From: Agapanthus africanus
Lineage: Eukaryota > Streptophyta > Magnoliopsida > Asparagales > Amaryllidaceae
Direction: 5' to 3'
NCBI GenBank assembly: GCA_030015575.1
Contig: CM057339.1
Coordinates: 699,000,761 to 699,064,760 of the forward strand
DNA length: 64,000 nt
In this document: one piece after another, positions 1 to 11,122 of the stretch
Position numbering within the stretch: the first letter of the stretch is position 1
How the letters are laid out: every line of letters begins with the position of its first letter
Made by a program: the position numbers and the translations under genes
The notes under the pieces: model-generated
The model's database searches: none
Told to the model about the DNA's origin: nothing
Seen by the model: only the letters and a program-made list of their open reading frames with translations

Positions 1-204
1 CGGTATGTTGGAAGAGTTCCAAGCTAGATATCGTGGCATACTAGACGTTAAAGGCTGAATACATCGCTACCAACAATGCTACCAAAGTGGTTGTCTGGAT
101 ATTTCTTGTTCATGAGATGAACATGGTTCCTACCATTGAGTGTCCAATAATTGTTATTGTGACCACAATGGAGTTATGGTTTTGGCCTAGGAACGCAGGT
201 CCCA
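1..204 (+). pseudogene. Copia RNase H 3' remnant (upstream tandem copy)
   Basis: Degenerate RNase H end of a Ty1/copia polyprotein. It aligns by eye with 54889-55080 (same order: a GGTATGTTGGAAGAGTTCCA block, then a region matching the STMEAEYIA motif region, then the CD-NGA region), and more distantly with the better preserved RNase H of element B at 51650-51860. Stops and base changes break the frame. It runs straight into a truncated LTR at about 205. Because that LTR is followed by a primer site and leader, this remnant belongs to a different copy lying upstream, not to element A itself. It shares several lesions with the RNase H of elements A (54889) and D (minus, 23393-23660). Confidence 0.8.
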
Positions 205-2352
205 TATATTGTAGTGGATGCTTGGACATATATAGGGAGGACTTTCTTGCTCAACATGATAGTATGCTATCCGGTTGCTCTTTATCTTAACATATACACT
301 TATTGTCTCTCTATTACATGTTGATAAAGCCCTTAGGATGAGTACTTGACTACCAGCATTATGATGCAGATCATAATAGTGGGGAAGAGGTAGTCGGTAA
401 ATACATCCTTCAAATGTTCCTAGTCGTCGGAGTATCGAGACGGGGCATCGATATTCCAGAGTAGACTAGCGTATACGCTTCTCGACCCATATGATGGGCG
501 ATGGATGATCCCATATCCATTGGTGTTTTACATCAGAGATGGTATATGGGTGATCAGTAGAGACTGGGTACACTGAACGGACTCGCCGAGAACTCCAAGA
601 TGGTATTATACATATCGTCAGATAGCAGTTCTCTGGTGACACTGGTATTGGTTAGTCTGTCGACCCGAGATCGTCATAGAGTCTTGTGTGATTCCCACTG
701 TGCTTTGATTTCCACCATACCACGTTCAAGAGATCGTGCAAAAAGGTGGTTTTTGGGTATAGTCCCGAGTCACATGGAGGCAATGGGCGATAGGAGGGGA
801 TTCGTCTCTCCCGGTATTGGGGGTTGATGTTGCGCTATGCTTGATTGGCCATAACAGGAAATCCCTGTCCAGGGTTGCTAAGATTTACTGGTAAGTGTTA
901 TCAGTAGTTTCTCTAACTGTTATGGACCTTGCATCGACATGACTTATCAGGCGATTGGGGTCTGACGTTATACCATCCTTAGGCTGTGATATGCGACATA
1001 TCTAACGAAGAGACCGGACTGTACTGTAGTGTTACTGATTGGATTCTCAAGAGTATGATCAGGCTTGCTTATTGATCTTCTGATCGCTCAATACCCGGGT
1101 GGCCGTTACGTTTAGTAGACCGCTTGCGGCTTGTTGGTGTTTGATATGATCATCATCTACTGCCGGCGTATTGACGAGTCTTTAGAGTCCTGCACAGAGG
1201 TTTCCTGGTTCATGCGAAACGAAGTAGGAGCACATATGTGATATGTGCGGGATAGAGATTAATACACGTATGTGATACCGTATTCTATTCTCGCGATATG
1301 TGATATCGGACGGTTATATGTGATATAGCCGGGTTATCAGATCAAGTGTTGATTCGATAAGTTATTACATTTGATATTAGTCGGTTGTATGTGATATAGA
1401 TGGATTATTAAATCAAGTGTTGATTTAATAATTTAATGTATAATTATATATGTGATATATGGAATTACATTAACAAGTATTAGCTCACTTAAACATTTCA
1501 TTTTCTCACTTGTGTGCATATAGTATATATGTGATATATATTAATGTACATTTTATTTGTGTCATGCTTGATGCCACATGCTTCATGGGTGTTTGAGACT
1601 CACACCATGCTTGATATAATGAACGGTTTATATTTATTTTAGTAATTCATAAATTGGTGGAAATTGGTTTAATGGTTGAAGCTTGGAGAAGCTTGTGGAT
1701 CCATTGACTAAGTCCACTAATTTGTTTTACTTAAGATATTTATTAACCTAATCACTATTCTTTTAGCCATGGTTTATTCTCTACATGAGTTAGTGTATGA
1801 CACTAACACACCCATGGTTGCTATTCTCACCTCATGAGTTTCATTCTCATCTCCACTTCATCTTCTTCTTCCTCGTGAGAAAGCTTTCTAGCTTTTCTCA
1901 AAGTGATGAAATATTGTGAGAAAAATTAATCTAAAGTGACCCCAATTCCTACTTCATCATTCTCTACTATATTAGCCATTTAGTTTAGGGTGTTTCCTTC
2001 ACTAATCTACCATTAGAGAAAAGCTAGCATGAGCTTGAGTCTCCTCGACGTAGATCATCTTCGGCCTCGAAGACTTCGAGAAAGCTTGTTCATTTCTTCA
2101 TGTGAACCCTTACTAGAGTTCGGGTGTTCACTACTTGGAGCGAAGGGACTACTATATGGAGCTTTAGAAGTGAAGGACCGGTCTACAAAGGTTGTATTCA
2201 TCATTCACTTAGATGTAAAGTTGTTTACATTGGTGTTTCGTCTAAATGTCTAGTTAAGATTCTAGGGTTAGGGTTCTTTAGTACGGCTAAAATTTAAATT
2301 TGGCATGGACGATACCTCCTGAAACCTTGCTGCCGCACAACGGAACCCTACA
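205..2352 (+). repeat. Element A 5' LTR, truncated at its start
   Basis: Aligns along its length with the 3' LTR 55287-57482 but lacks the first 45 or so bases (TGTTAG...CCCTAGAGGCC). A short shared string (CAT/TATATTG) at the RNase H-LTR join suggests a microhomology deletion. It ends in CCCTACA just before the primer site. The U3 part (about 1230-1540) holds at least five ATGTGATAT motifs and two copies of a TCAAGTGTTGA palindromic block. The intact LTRs of this family here are about 2.1-2.2 kb, long for copia. Confidence 0.88.
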
Positions 2353-3071
2353 GTGGTATCCGAGCCAAGCTAGAGATTTAAACGATGTTTGTTAGATTAC
2401 GAAACCGAAACAACTCCGAAACACCCTATATACAATCCTAGTTTCTGTCGAATTTTAAATGGCCTCTAAATTTTTTTTAAGCAACTGCAGAATATCACTT
2501 GAGATGTAACATGAACACCCCAGAAACGTGAGCCCTCCTCGCCGGAAAATGGCCGGCCACATGCCTTCAAAAACCGGCCAGATCGGTTTAGTTAAGGATT
2601 TTTGGCCTCAGGTTTTTATGGTGTTCCAGTCTCTGGGTTTTGGTATTTTAGGTGTTTCTTGTTTTTGCTAAATTTTCATGTGATGTTATTTTTGTGCAAA
2701 GGAAATTCGGAGTGTTTCGTAGTCATAATTCTAACATCTATTCGGGTTATTTAGACGACGTTAAGAAGTTCGAACGGATATCAATAACCCAATTTTTCCC
2801 TCGCTGGAAATTTTCAAAGAGTTGGATTTTTTCCAAGTTTAAAATCTTCAGAAAATCATGCAAGCGATTATTTGGACCCTCTAGAAGAACGATACCCAAA
2901 CTCGACTTTTTGGATCGCGGAACCGCGGTCATACCCTAGGGTTTGCGGCAGTTCCGTGGCGACATGAGTGAGGCATGGGTCGGCCCTTCTACGGATAGTT
3001 CATAGGTGTTGTGGCATGTTCTGAGTACTTTCTAAACTCCATTCAAGTGTTGAGCTCTTTGAGAAATTTTG
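2353..3071 (+). other. Element A untranslated leader, part 1
   Basis: Sequence between the primer site and the gypsy-type insertion. It corresponds to 35240-35960 in element B and 60016-60380 in element E, including the shared phrase CAAGTGTTGAGCTC. No credible coding frame. The last five bases, TTTTG, are the target duplication of the solo LTR. Confidence 0.75.
2354..2366 (+). other. Primer binding site (initiator tRNA-Met type), element A
   Basis: TGGTATCCGAGCC directly follows the LTR end. It differs by one base from the plant consensus TGGTATCAGAGCC, complementary to the 3' end of initiator tRNA-Met. Element E (60017-60030) has the exact form. Confidence 0.88.
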
Positions 3072-6000
3072 TGTCATTACCCGAAAGTACGGAACGTGAC
3101 TGACACTTAAGTTACGAAACGTCTCAAGGCGTACGTATTCTAAGTAAGCCAAAGCCAAGAAAATCAAAACCATTTAAGAACTAGAGTGAAGGAAAAATTA
3201 TTTAAAGAAAGAGATTTTAACCAAATAAGTCGCATTAAAAATTTAAAAGCAACATCAGAATTTCCCGAAAATTTCGGCAGAGTCTCATTTGTAAATACTG
3301 GCCTCCAAACGGGTACAACACATGAAAATACATATACATAATGAATAAAGGCATCCCGAAGCGGGAGCCAGCTCTTTACCAATGGCGGAATCACAACCAC
3401 AGGCAATATGTATATCAAAAGTACGAAATAAGCATCTGAAAGTAAGAAATAAGAAAATACCACGTCGGCTCAAGTGAGCATCGACACCAAATACCATAAA
3501 TACAAATCTCACGAGTCTCACCATCTAGTCAAATATACAAGGGTAGATGAAGTATACTAGATAAAAATAATATACATGATGGAATAACCTATCCTCGCAA
3601 CCCACCTATGAGCAAAGCTGCAAATCGATGCAATGAAGCAAAAGGAGGAAGTACCCCCGCCGCTACCGTGCTGACGGGTCGAACCTACAAGATACTGTGG
3701 CACAACGGGAGTGAGTTGTCAACTCGTGAGTAGTAAGTAACATCTAATAAGGCTATCGTAAGCATACACACAAATGCGTCTCAACCTACTCATGTCGATA
3801 TAATACGATGTACTAATATGCATGCAACATGAATGCATAATCAAACACAAAACCTGAACAAGTAAGATATGAGAAAATCTTTGTTCTTAACTTAGAAAAA
3901 CCTTTGTGCAATAAACTGAAGTATCATCAATGAAATCAACAGAAATCTGTGTCAAGTATCAACACAATATATATATATATATATATATATCCCAATATCT
4001 CAATGTCTCAACATCTCAATGTCTCAATGTCTCAATATCTCGGGCTCCGTCTGTCCGGATCGACCCATATCATCAAATCTCACGACTACGTCGGTATCCT
4101 CTGGATATCCTCCGCGTCAAAATAACCGGTCGGTAGTGCTCCCCTGCCGGGCTCAACGACATCATCTGCGATCTTCTTGCCCCGAGGTATCGCATTGGGT
4201 CCACCATGTACCCGCAGACGGTGCATCCCTCCTCCTCGAATCGGGTATATGATACCGCTCAAGAACCGAGAAAACACATGGTAGACTCCGCGCACATCAT
4301 ATCACGAGAAAACCGTAATTTTTACTTTAAAATGATAATAGGTTTTTAAAATCCTTGCGGTTTTCTCCAAAATCCATAAATCTCATAAATACTGAAATCC
4401 TCGAGAAGAATAACAATATATAAACATGTCGGTGATGATGGATGTCTAAGATACAATAGTATATATCATGCGAAATACGGCCAGAAGCTATGCATGAATC
4501 ATGATGCAATGAGGTATGTATATATGACTAACGATCCTGCGTATCCATCCTGATGAAATGACTATACAAGTGCAAGTCTACAGATCATATATGATGCAAT
4601 GCACAGATACCGATTCTAAGAAAATTCTACAGTGTTCGTGACATAGAAATTACCAAAGTCGTGTGTGTACGCATGAATAGTGCACTTGCGGCATGAACCA
4701 ATGGTAATAGTGCAAGTGTCCTATGAGATAATATCATATATATTCATGATGATGTAATGTAATGAGATGACTAACTAGGAGACTACGCATAGAAATACAA
4801 GCACTACTAGAAATCCTGACTATCGGGCGCCTCACGCCATCCAGACGATTCCCCCGTAGAAGTGTACATCTACTCACTGGAACGCCTCGGCTAATCTGAT
4901 CCGATTTCAGCTCTGCCATTTCCGCGCCACATCCGACACCTTTGCACCCGATCCTAGAAACGTACACAAGTAAATAAGAGAATAAATATACGAATAGTCA
5001 CGGAAACAACGATACAAGTAAACCTCGCGCACTAACTAGACGCGCACACACTTGGTGCACAAAACACGCTCGCAACAATGCCAAAACCACCACTAGGGTC
5101 GCTAATACGTGACAACCACCAACCCTAGTACCCATTCATACCAATTGCGCATTCGCAATACTCTAAATATTATATGAATTAGGTTGTAGTTCATCAAAAC
5201 CTTAAACTTAATCAAAATCAATTTATTCCAAAAAAACCTAGTAAGCACAACTTCCCATTTTAATTCAAATCTAATTCTTTTAACAATTCTAGTGGCCACA
5301 ATGCTTACTAAATATCTTAATTAAGCCACCCAAACCCTAACTAAATTTTAATTTCATCTAATTACACATTAATTAAAAAAGTAGTTTGCAAAATTATATG
5401 ATTAGGACAAATTAAATGTAACAATTAGCAATTTAGCAACTAGATTAGGTTTGAAAGCCCACTAAATAGAAAACTACACTAAACTAACCTAGTAATGATG
5501 TGAAAAACCCTAACTTAATTCAACTCCTTCTCTTTAGATTTCTAACTTTCAATTAAAACCATATAACTAGCTAATTAAATTAGATTTAAGTAATTACCTA
5601 ACAATTTAACCATAGGATTAGGATTTATACCTCAACAAAATTTGAATCAAGGTTGCAAACTTGCCTCCAAGAGAGCTTCCTTGCTCCTAGATCCATACAA
5701 TTTTGGCCAAGGAATAATGGGTAAGGGTTTAATTGATGAATTAGTGAGGTTTTTGTTGATTTTTAATGGAATTTTGTGTATTTTTTATGGTGAAAGAAGG
5801 GAGAAACAAGGGGAGGGGCTGCTGGAAATTAGGGTCGGCTGAAATGGGGAGAGGGAGAGAGAGTGTGTGTGTGTTGTGTTTGACCAAGTCAAGAAACCCA
5901 TACCTCAAGTGTTAAACCTATACTCTTTGTTTATTATTTTCTTTTTCCTTTGTTTTCTTTTCTTAATTGGAGTGGGAATTTGGGGAGGGGCAGCCCATGG

Positions 6001-6495
6001 CTCGGCCAGAAATAGGGGAGTAGGAGAGAGAGTGAGGTGTGTGTGTGGGTGTGTGTAGAAGCATCTCCAAGTATTACCTCTTTACTTATTTCCTTAATTA
6101 TCTTATTTCACAATTTAAGCCTTTTTCTTTTATATTTTCTAAAACCACATTGACAACTTCTTTTCATTTCAAAAACAACATGTTACATTTTGGTTTAATG
6201 TGTCATGATGCACAAAACTTGTATTAACCCATTCTCATTTGTAAATATAACTAATTAAATGTATTAGTCAAAGCTTATAATAATATTTAAAATAATTAAT
6301 TACGGAAAATATTTTAGTAAACTAGAAATTTTATAAGTGGCTAAATAAATACCAATACTTGCCATTATATAGCTAGAATAGGTATATTTAAGTCTATGTT
6401 GAAAAATAATTATATCTTGATTTTTACGGAAAACACCAGTTATTTTACCGATTATCGGAAATTTCACCTAAACGATTTTTTTCCACAACGTTACA
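3072..6495 (-). mobile_element. Solo LTR, probable Ty3/gypsy, with 5-bp target duplication
   Basis: A 3.4-kb insertion in element A's leader. On the minus strand it begins TGTAACGTTGTGG and ends GGGTAATGACA. It is flanked by TTTTG on both sides (3067-3071 and 6496-6500), and the host leader is colinear across it. TG...CA ends, 5-bp duplication and lack of any gag or pol mark it as a solo LTR. The TGTAAC start and the end segment reading CGTTCCGTACTTTCGGG before the final ATGACA resemble large plant Ty3/gypsy LTRs; that family call is from memory of such LTRs and is less certain than the insertion itself. Inside are an (AT)n run, a short CTCAATGT tandem block, an AT-rich segment (5100-5640) and an AG/GT-rich segment (5820-6060). 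The minus orientation is inferred from the terminal sequences. Confidence 0.75.
3966..4040. repeat. Microsatellite (AT)n followed by CTCAATGT-type tandem block
   Basis: About 25 bases of alternating AT (3966-3990) run into four or five imperfect copies of a 9-10 base unit (TCTCAATG/A) up to about 4040. It lies inside the solo LTR and is non-coding. Confidence 0.85.
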
Positions 6496-7426
6496 TTTTG
6501 GGTGTTTGTTTATTCGATCGAAAATTTTAACATCGTCTAGATATCTGTGATTATGATACAATACTTGGAATCAACAATAATTAGTTATGTGATAACTAGT
6601 TTGAATTTTATAAATCTAGCAGTTTAGTCTCATTTGATCGGTTGCCACGGAATTTTGATGTAGATCAAAAGTCCGTCGCAATTACGTAGTGTACGCGGAT
6701 ACTCGCCCGGTAACCATACTAGATAGCCACGCCCCATAGCCCCGATCAAGTAACTGTAGGAGAACCACGTCGCCAAAAGCATCCGTTTGGGTACTCGCGA
6801 CCGCGGTGTTCCGCCTTAGTGCACTTCGTCGATGGCATCGGGGGTGCGGCCGTCTACTAAAGTTTCCGACGAGCATTCGATCAGGTTATCGGGAATCTTG
6901 TTGAATTATCCGACTGGTTATTGAAAAGTGTTTTCAATATCGAGACTAAAATGCGGTGTTTATAATTGTTAGGCATGCGATATCTAAGGAATTTATTTGG
7001 TTGGGTATGAAATCCAAAGTAAGTGATACATTGGGTTTATGATGTCTAAGGTAGTTGCAGATTCCAATTGTTGTAGTTTTTCACTTTCTTTTCTGCGGCC
7101 GTAAGTGTAATATGTGGTGTATCGCCGGTTTCGTTGCTATACGTCAACGACAATTGGGATACGCATATTTACTTATGTTAATGATATGTAATGTTATGTG
7201 TTGCTGTGATATGTTATATTGGATCGCCGTGTTTTGAATAGCCGGGGTTTTTATGTGAGATGATATTTTTTCATTTTCATTCATGTAAAAACTTGTATGT
7301 AATATTATTTTATTAGGGCACTTCCGGGTTGAGGATGATGTCACCATTGATGTATATTATTTACTTTTCTGCATTAGGATAGACCTAAGGAGGAGAGCAC
7401 AAGTAACCGGGTTCTAGGGTCCGGTA

Positions 7427-7460
7427 GGAGACCATCTCGAAGAGTCGAGACCGGGTCTCC
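7427..7460 (+). other. Conserved leader stem-loop (element A copy)
   Basis: Outer arms GGAGACC and GGTCTCC enclose inner arms TCTCGA and TCGAGA with a four-base loop AGAG. The same structure occurs in B (36479-36512), D (minus, 27064-27097) and E (61006-61039), with G.U or loop changes that keep most pairing. Role not known; a packaging or dimerisation signal in the genomic RNA is inferred from its position between primer site and coding start. Confidence 0.65.
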
Positions 7461-7825
7461 TAACTCTAGAATTAGTAGGGTTGCTTGCCGCTCTCGTAGG
7501 GGTCTAGGGATGTGGGTTTGGCTATTCATCACGACCGTGGAATCCATGTTTTTTATTGGCTTAATTAAAACACGGAATTCCTAGTATATCCAATATTTCA
7601 TATATGTTCTTCTGTTGCTGATGTTCTGTGATGTGATCACTTGATATATTGAGATGAATGCTTATATTATATATATGATATATAATTAATATTGATGCTT
7701 TCGTTTCTTCTGTGATGCTTACGAAGCATAAATTGATGTGACTTCATTAATGAGATTAATAAAATAAAAGAAACCTAAAAATGTTGCAGAATCTTGTTTT
7801 AAAAACTGGTAGCTCTGGTTCTTGC

Positions 7826-8094
7826 TTTGTATAGCGGTATTGCTTGTAGAATATCCAGCACCTTATTCGATAAGGAAAGAGCCGAGATCCCTTCACCGGG
7901 AGTGATCTCTTTAGCGAAACTAGCAGATGCTACAATCCACTCGGTTTGTCTTTTGATTGCTTTTTTAGTTCATGCTTTGCATAGTGCTATTTGTGAAATA
8001 TCCAGCACCTCATTCGATGAGGAAAGAGCAGAGATCCCTTCACCGGGAGTGACCTCTTTAGCAAAACTAGTAAAAGCCTCAAAAAGACTCCTTT
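7826..8094 (+). repeat. Duplicated leader block with CACCGGGAGTGA core
   Basis: Two direct copies of a roughly 130-150 bp block, each with a CCTTATTCGATAAGG-like palindrome followed by AAAGAGC(C/A)GAGATCCC, the CACCGGGAGTGA core and TTTAGC(A/G)AAACTAG. Element B has two copies (about 37015-37235) and D one (minus, about 26583-26700); E has none. Confidence 0.75.
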
Positions 8095-8128
8095 TAAAAT
8101 TCACTTGATTCTATAACGAGATCAAGCT

Positions 8129-8717
8129 CAGTGGCGGTTTTGATGGTCACATAATCGAGTTAAGGTTACGTTCTTCTACAGGGTCCACAGATTCTCTTGC
8201 ATGATTTTCTGAAAATTTTAAACTCAGAAAAATCCAACACTTGAAAGTTTTCCGACAGGGGAAAAAGTGAGTTATTGATATCCGTTCGAACCTTTTAACA
8301 CGTTCTAAATTACCCGGAAAAAACTTAAACGAAGTTAAACTTTCCAATCGAATCAACGAGTTCCCAATCCCAGAAAGCTCAACACTTGAGTAGAATTAAA
8401 AATTACCAGAAGCATGAAAAAGTACCCAAGAATAAACCCCTGAAGTATTATCCCCTAACTCCTAAAGTTGGTCGCGGAACCGCCGCCAAATGCATGGTTT
8501 GGCTGCGGTTCCGCGGTCCCTTGAGTGAGTTATGGCTTCGTACTTCACAGTAATCCTTAGAATTCCATGCATGATTTTCTGAGTATTTTTAATATGAAAA
8601 ATTTTGAACTTTTGAAATTTTTTCCAGAAAGTGGGATTTTTCGCGGTTTCGGAGTTCGATCGGACTTTAAACTTCGCCTACACGAGGCCTAATGCTCTCG
8701 CTTGGCTCTGATACCAC
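8129..8717 (-). other. Leader and primer site downstream of D's second LTR
   Basis: Matches 27733-28314 (the leader after D's first LTR) almost base for base by eye, including CGGAACCGC-rich and GTCCACAGATTC phrases. The primer site is at 8705-8717 (minus: TGGTATCAGAGCC, exact initiator-Met type). The leader is truncated at 8129 where element A's leader abuts. Confidence 0.82.
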
Positions 8718-10848
8718 TATTGGGTTAGCTTAGAACCTTAGCAAGGTTTTAGCAAGCATCAATCATGCTACTTTAAAAATTTTGGTGTGCTAAACAAACC
8801 CTAACTAAGATCTTAACCAGAGACTTAAGGTTAAACATGATATGCAAACTCTTTACATCTAAGTGAACAAGGAATACAACCTTTGTAGACCGGTCCTTCA
8901 CTTCAATGGCTCCGTGTAGTAGTCCCTTCGCTGCGATCACGTACTCCCGGACTCGAGAGAGGCTCCATAAGATGTACGGAACAAGCTTGGTTCGAAATCT
9001 TCGAGGCCGAAGATGATCTACGTCGAGGAGACACAAGCTCATGCCATCTCTTCACTAATTGTGTAGATTAGTGAAGAAAACACCCTAAACTAAATGGCTA
9101 ATAGTATAGGATGATGAAGTAGGAAGTGGGCTCACTTTGGATATATTTTTCTCACAAGTTTCCATCACTTTTTAAAAAGCTAGCAAGCTTTTCTCACTTG
9201 ATGAAGAAGAAGAAGATGAATGAACTCATAAGGTTAGAAATGCAACCATGGGTGAGTATATCATATATCTAACCCTTGTAGAGAGTTAACCATTGTGTAT
9301 GGTTAATGGTTGAGTTGATAAATATCTTAAGGAAAACAAAAGAGTGGACTAAGTCAATGGTTATCTTAAAGCTTCTCCAAGCTTCTAACCATCAAAATAT
9401 CTCCACTAATTGGTAATTACTTAAGAATAAATATTAACCCTAACATGGTGTTAGTCTCATACATACAAGTTGCATGTATAACCTAACATGTCACAATATT
9501 ATATATCACATATATAATATTTATGTAACAAAAGAAAATAATACAATAAGATTATATCACATATATGTTAGATGCATCATAAGTGTGAATAATAAATATT
9601 TAAGTGAGCATATAATATATTAATATATATATATATATATTATTTCATTGAATCAACACTTGATCCGATAACCCGGCTATATCACATATAACCGGCCGAT
9701 ATCACATATCGCGAGAATAGAATACGGTATCACAAACTCGTATTAATCTCGGCCCCGCACATATCACATATGTGCTCCTGCTCCGTTTCGCATGAACCAG
9801 GAAACCTCTATGTAGGACTCTAAAGACTCGTCAATACGCCGGCAGTAGGTGATGATCATATCGAACACCCACAAGCCGCAAGTGGTCTGCTAAACGTAAC
9901 GGCCACCCGGGTATTGAGAGATCAGAAGATCAACAAGCAAGCCTGTTATAACTCCTGCGAATCCATTCAGTAACACTACCGTACAGTCCGGTCTCTTCGT
10001 CTGATATGTCGCATATCACAGCCTAGGGGTGGTATAATGTCAGACCCCAATAGCCTGATAAATCATGCCGATGCAAGGTCCATAACGGTTCGAGAAACTA
10101 CTGGTAACACTTACCAGTTAATCTCAGCAACCCTGGCCAGGGATTTCCTGTTATGGCCAATCGAGCACAGCGCAACATCAACCCCCAATACCGGGAGAGA
10201 CGAAACCCCTCCTATCACTCATTGCCTCCATGTGATTCGGAACTGTACCCAAAAGCCACCGTTTTACATGATCTCTTGACCGTGGTAAGGTGGAAATCAA
10301 AGCACAGTGGGAATCACATAAGACTCTATGATGATCTCGGGTCTACAGAATAACCTGTACCAGTGTCACCAGAGAACTGCTATCCGACGATAGGTATAAT
10401 ACCATCTAGGAGTTCTCGGCGAGTCCGTCCAGTGTACCCAGTCTCCACTGAGCACCCGTATACCTTCTCTGTTGTCAAACACCAATAGATATGGGATCAT
10501 CCATCGCCCATCATATGGGTCAAGAAGCGCATACGCTAGTCTACTCTGGAGTATCGATACCCTGTCTCGATACTCCCACGACTAGGAACATTTGAAGGAT
10601 GTACCTATCGACTACCCAGTCCCCATTAGTATGATCTACATCATAGTCCTGGTAGTCAAGTACTCATCCTAAGGTCTTTATCAACATGTGATCACAAAAC
10701 AATATTTGTTTACGTGTTAAGATAATGTGCAACCAGATAGCATACTATCATGTCGAGCAAGAAAGTCCTTCCTATATATGTCCAAGCATCCACTACAATA
10801 TACATCGCATGTACAGTAATGGCCTCTAGGGCATACATATTACTAACA
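8718..10848 (-). repeat. Element D LTR (second copy)
   Basis: Minus-strand LTR starting TGTTAGTAATATGTATGCCC at 10848 and ending near 8718 (the terminal CA is mutated to TA). Length about 2.13 kb. It matches LTR 28329-30469 along its length, including the ATGTGATAT motif array and a (TA)n stretch near 9617-9640. The segment 9042-8773 keeps the GALEVKDRSTKVVF-like reading found in other family LTRs. A polypurine tract (minus: GCAAGTAGGAGAT) lies just upstream at about 10849-10861. Confidence 0.9.
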
Positions 10849-11119
10849 ATCTCCTACTTGCACTAAGGCTATCTGTTGTGGTATCCAATACCCAACATAG
10901 CAGAGGTTGTAGTATCCTATACTCAACCATTGTAGAGAAGTCTCTCTAAGGGTAAGGCCTTTGTGAGTAGATCCGCTGTGTCAACCATCTGGTCTACTCT
11001 CCTAACCTCGATCCCTTGGAGATCAACCATCTCCCTAATCAGGTGATACTTGCCTCAGAATATGTCTGGAACGCTGATGGGACCTGCGTTCCTATGCCTA
11101 AGACACAACTCCATTGTTG
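10849..11119 (-). pseudogene. Element D RNase H 3' end
   Basis: Minus-strand remnant of the copia RNase H C-terminus, ending at the polypurine tract beside the LTR. It matches 55045-55286 of element A: the region after the CD-NGA motif, then a HILR-type block, then the DPLTKA block in degraded form. CACTA-2 inserted between this piece and 23393-23660, with TCA duplicated at 11120-11122 and 23390-23392. Frameshifts and a tandem scramble near the end make it non-functional. Confidence 0.78.
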
Positions 11120-11122
11120 TCA

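Larger units (their letters stand above)
6496..8127 (+). other. Element A untranslated leader, part 2
   Basis: Leader sequence resuming after the solo LTR and colinear with element B 35970-37275. Recognisable shared blocks are a GGGCACTTCCGGGTTGAGG phrase near 7317, GGATAGACC(T/C)AAGGAGG near 7377, the stem-loop 7427-7460 and a duplicated CACCGGGAGTGA block. Compared with B and E it lacks about 110 bases (the part holding the CCGTTAG...CTAACGG hairpin of 36789-36811), a loss also seen in element D. It ends where D is joined, without a visible target duplication. Confidence 0.75.

Noticed and set aside
5642-6227. Small plus-strand frames in the solo LTR
   Set aside because: Short, AT/GT-biased, no motif, located within an LTR.
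7055-7347. Overlapping frames in the element A leader
   Set aside because: Not preserved in the homologous leaders of B, D and E, which differ by indels that break the frames.
10037-10353. Frames such as MANRAQRNINPQYRERRNP, repeated at 17980, 29773 and elsewhere
   Set aside because: Antisense reading of a conserved LTR segment; repeated because the LTR is repeated, and broken in B and E copies.
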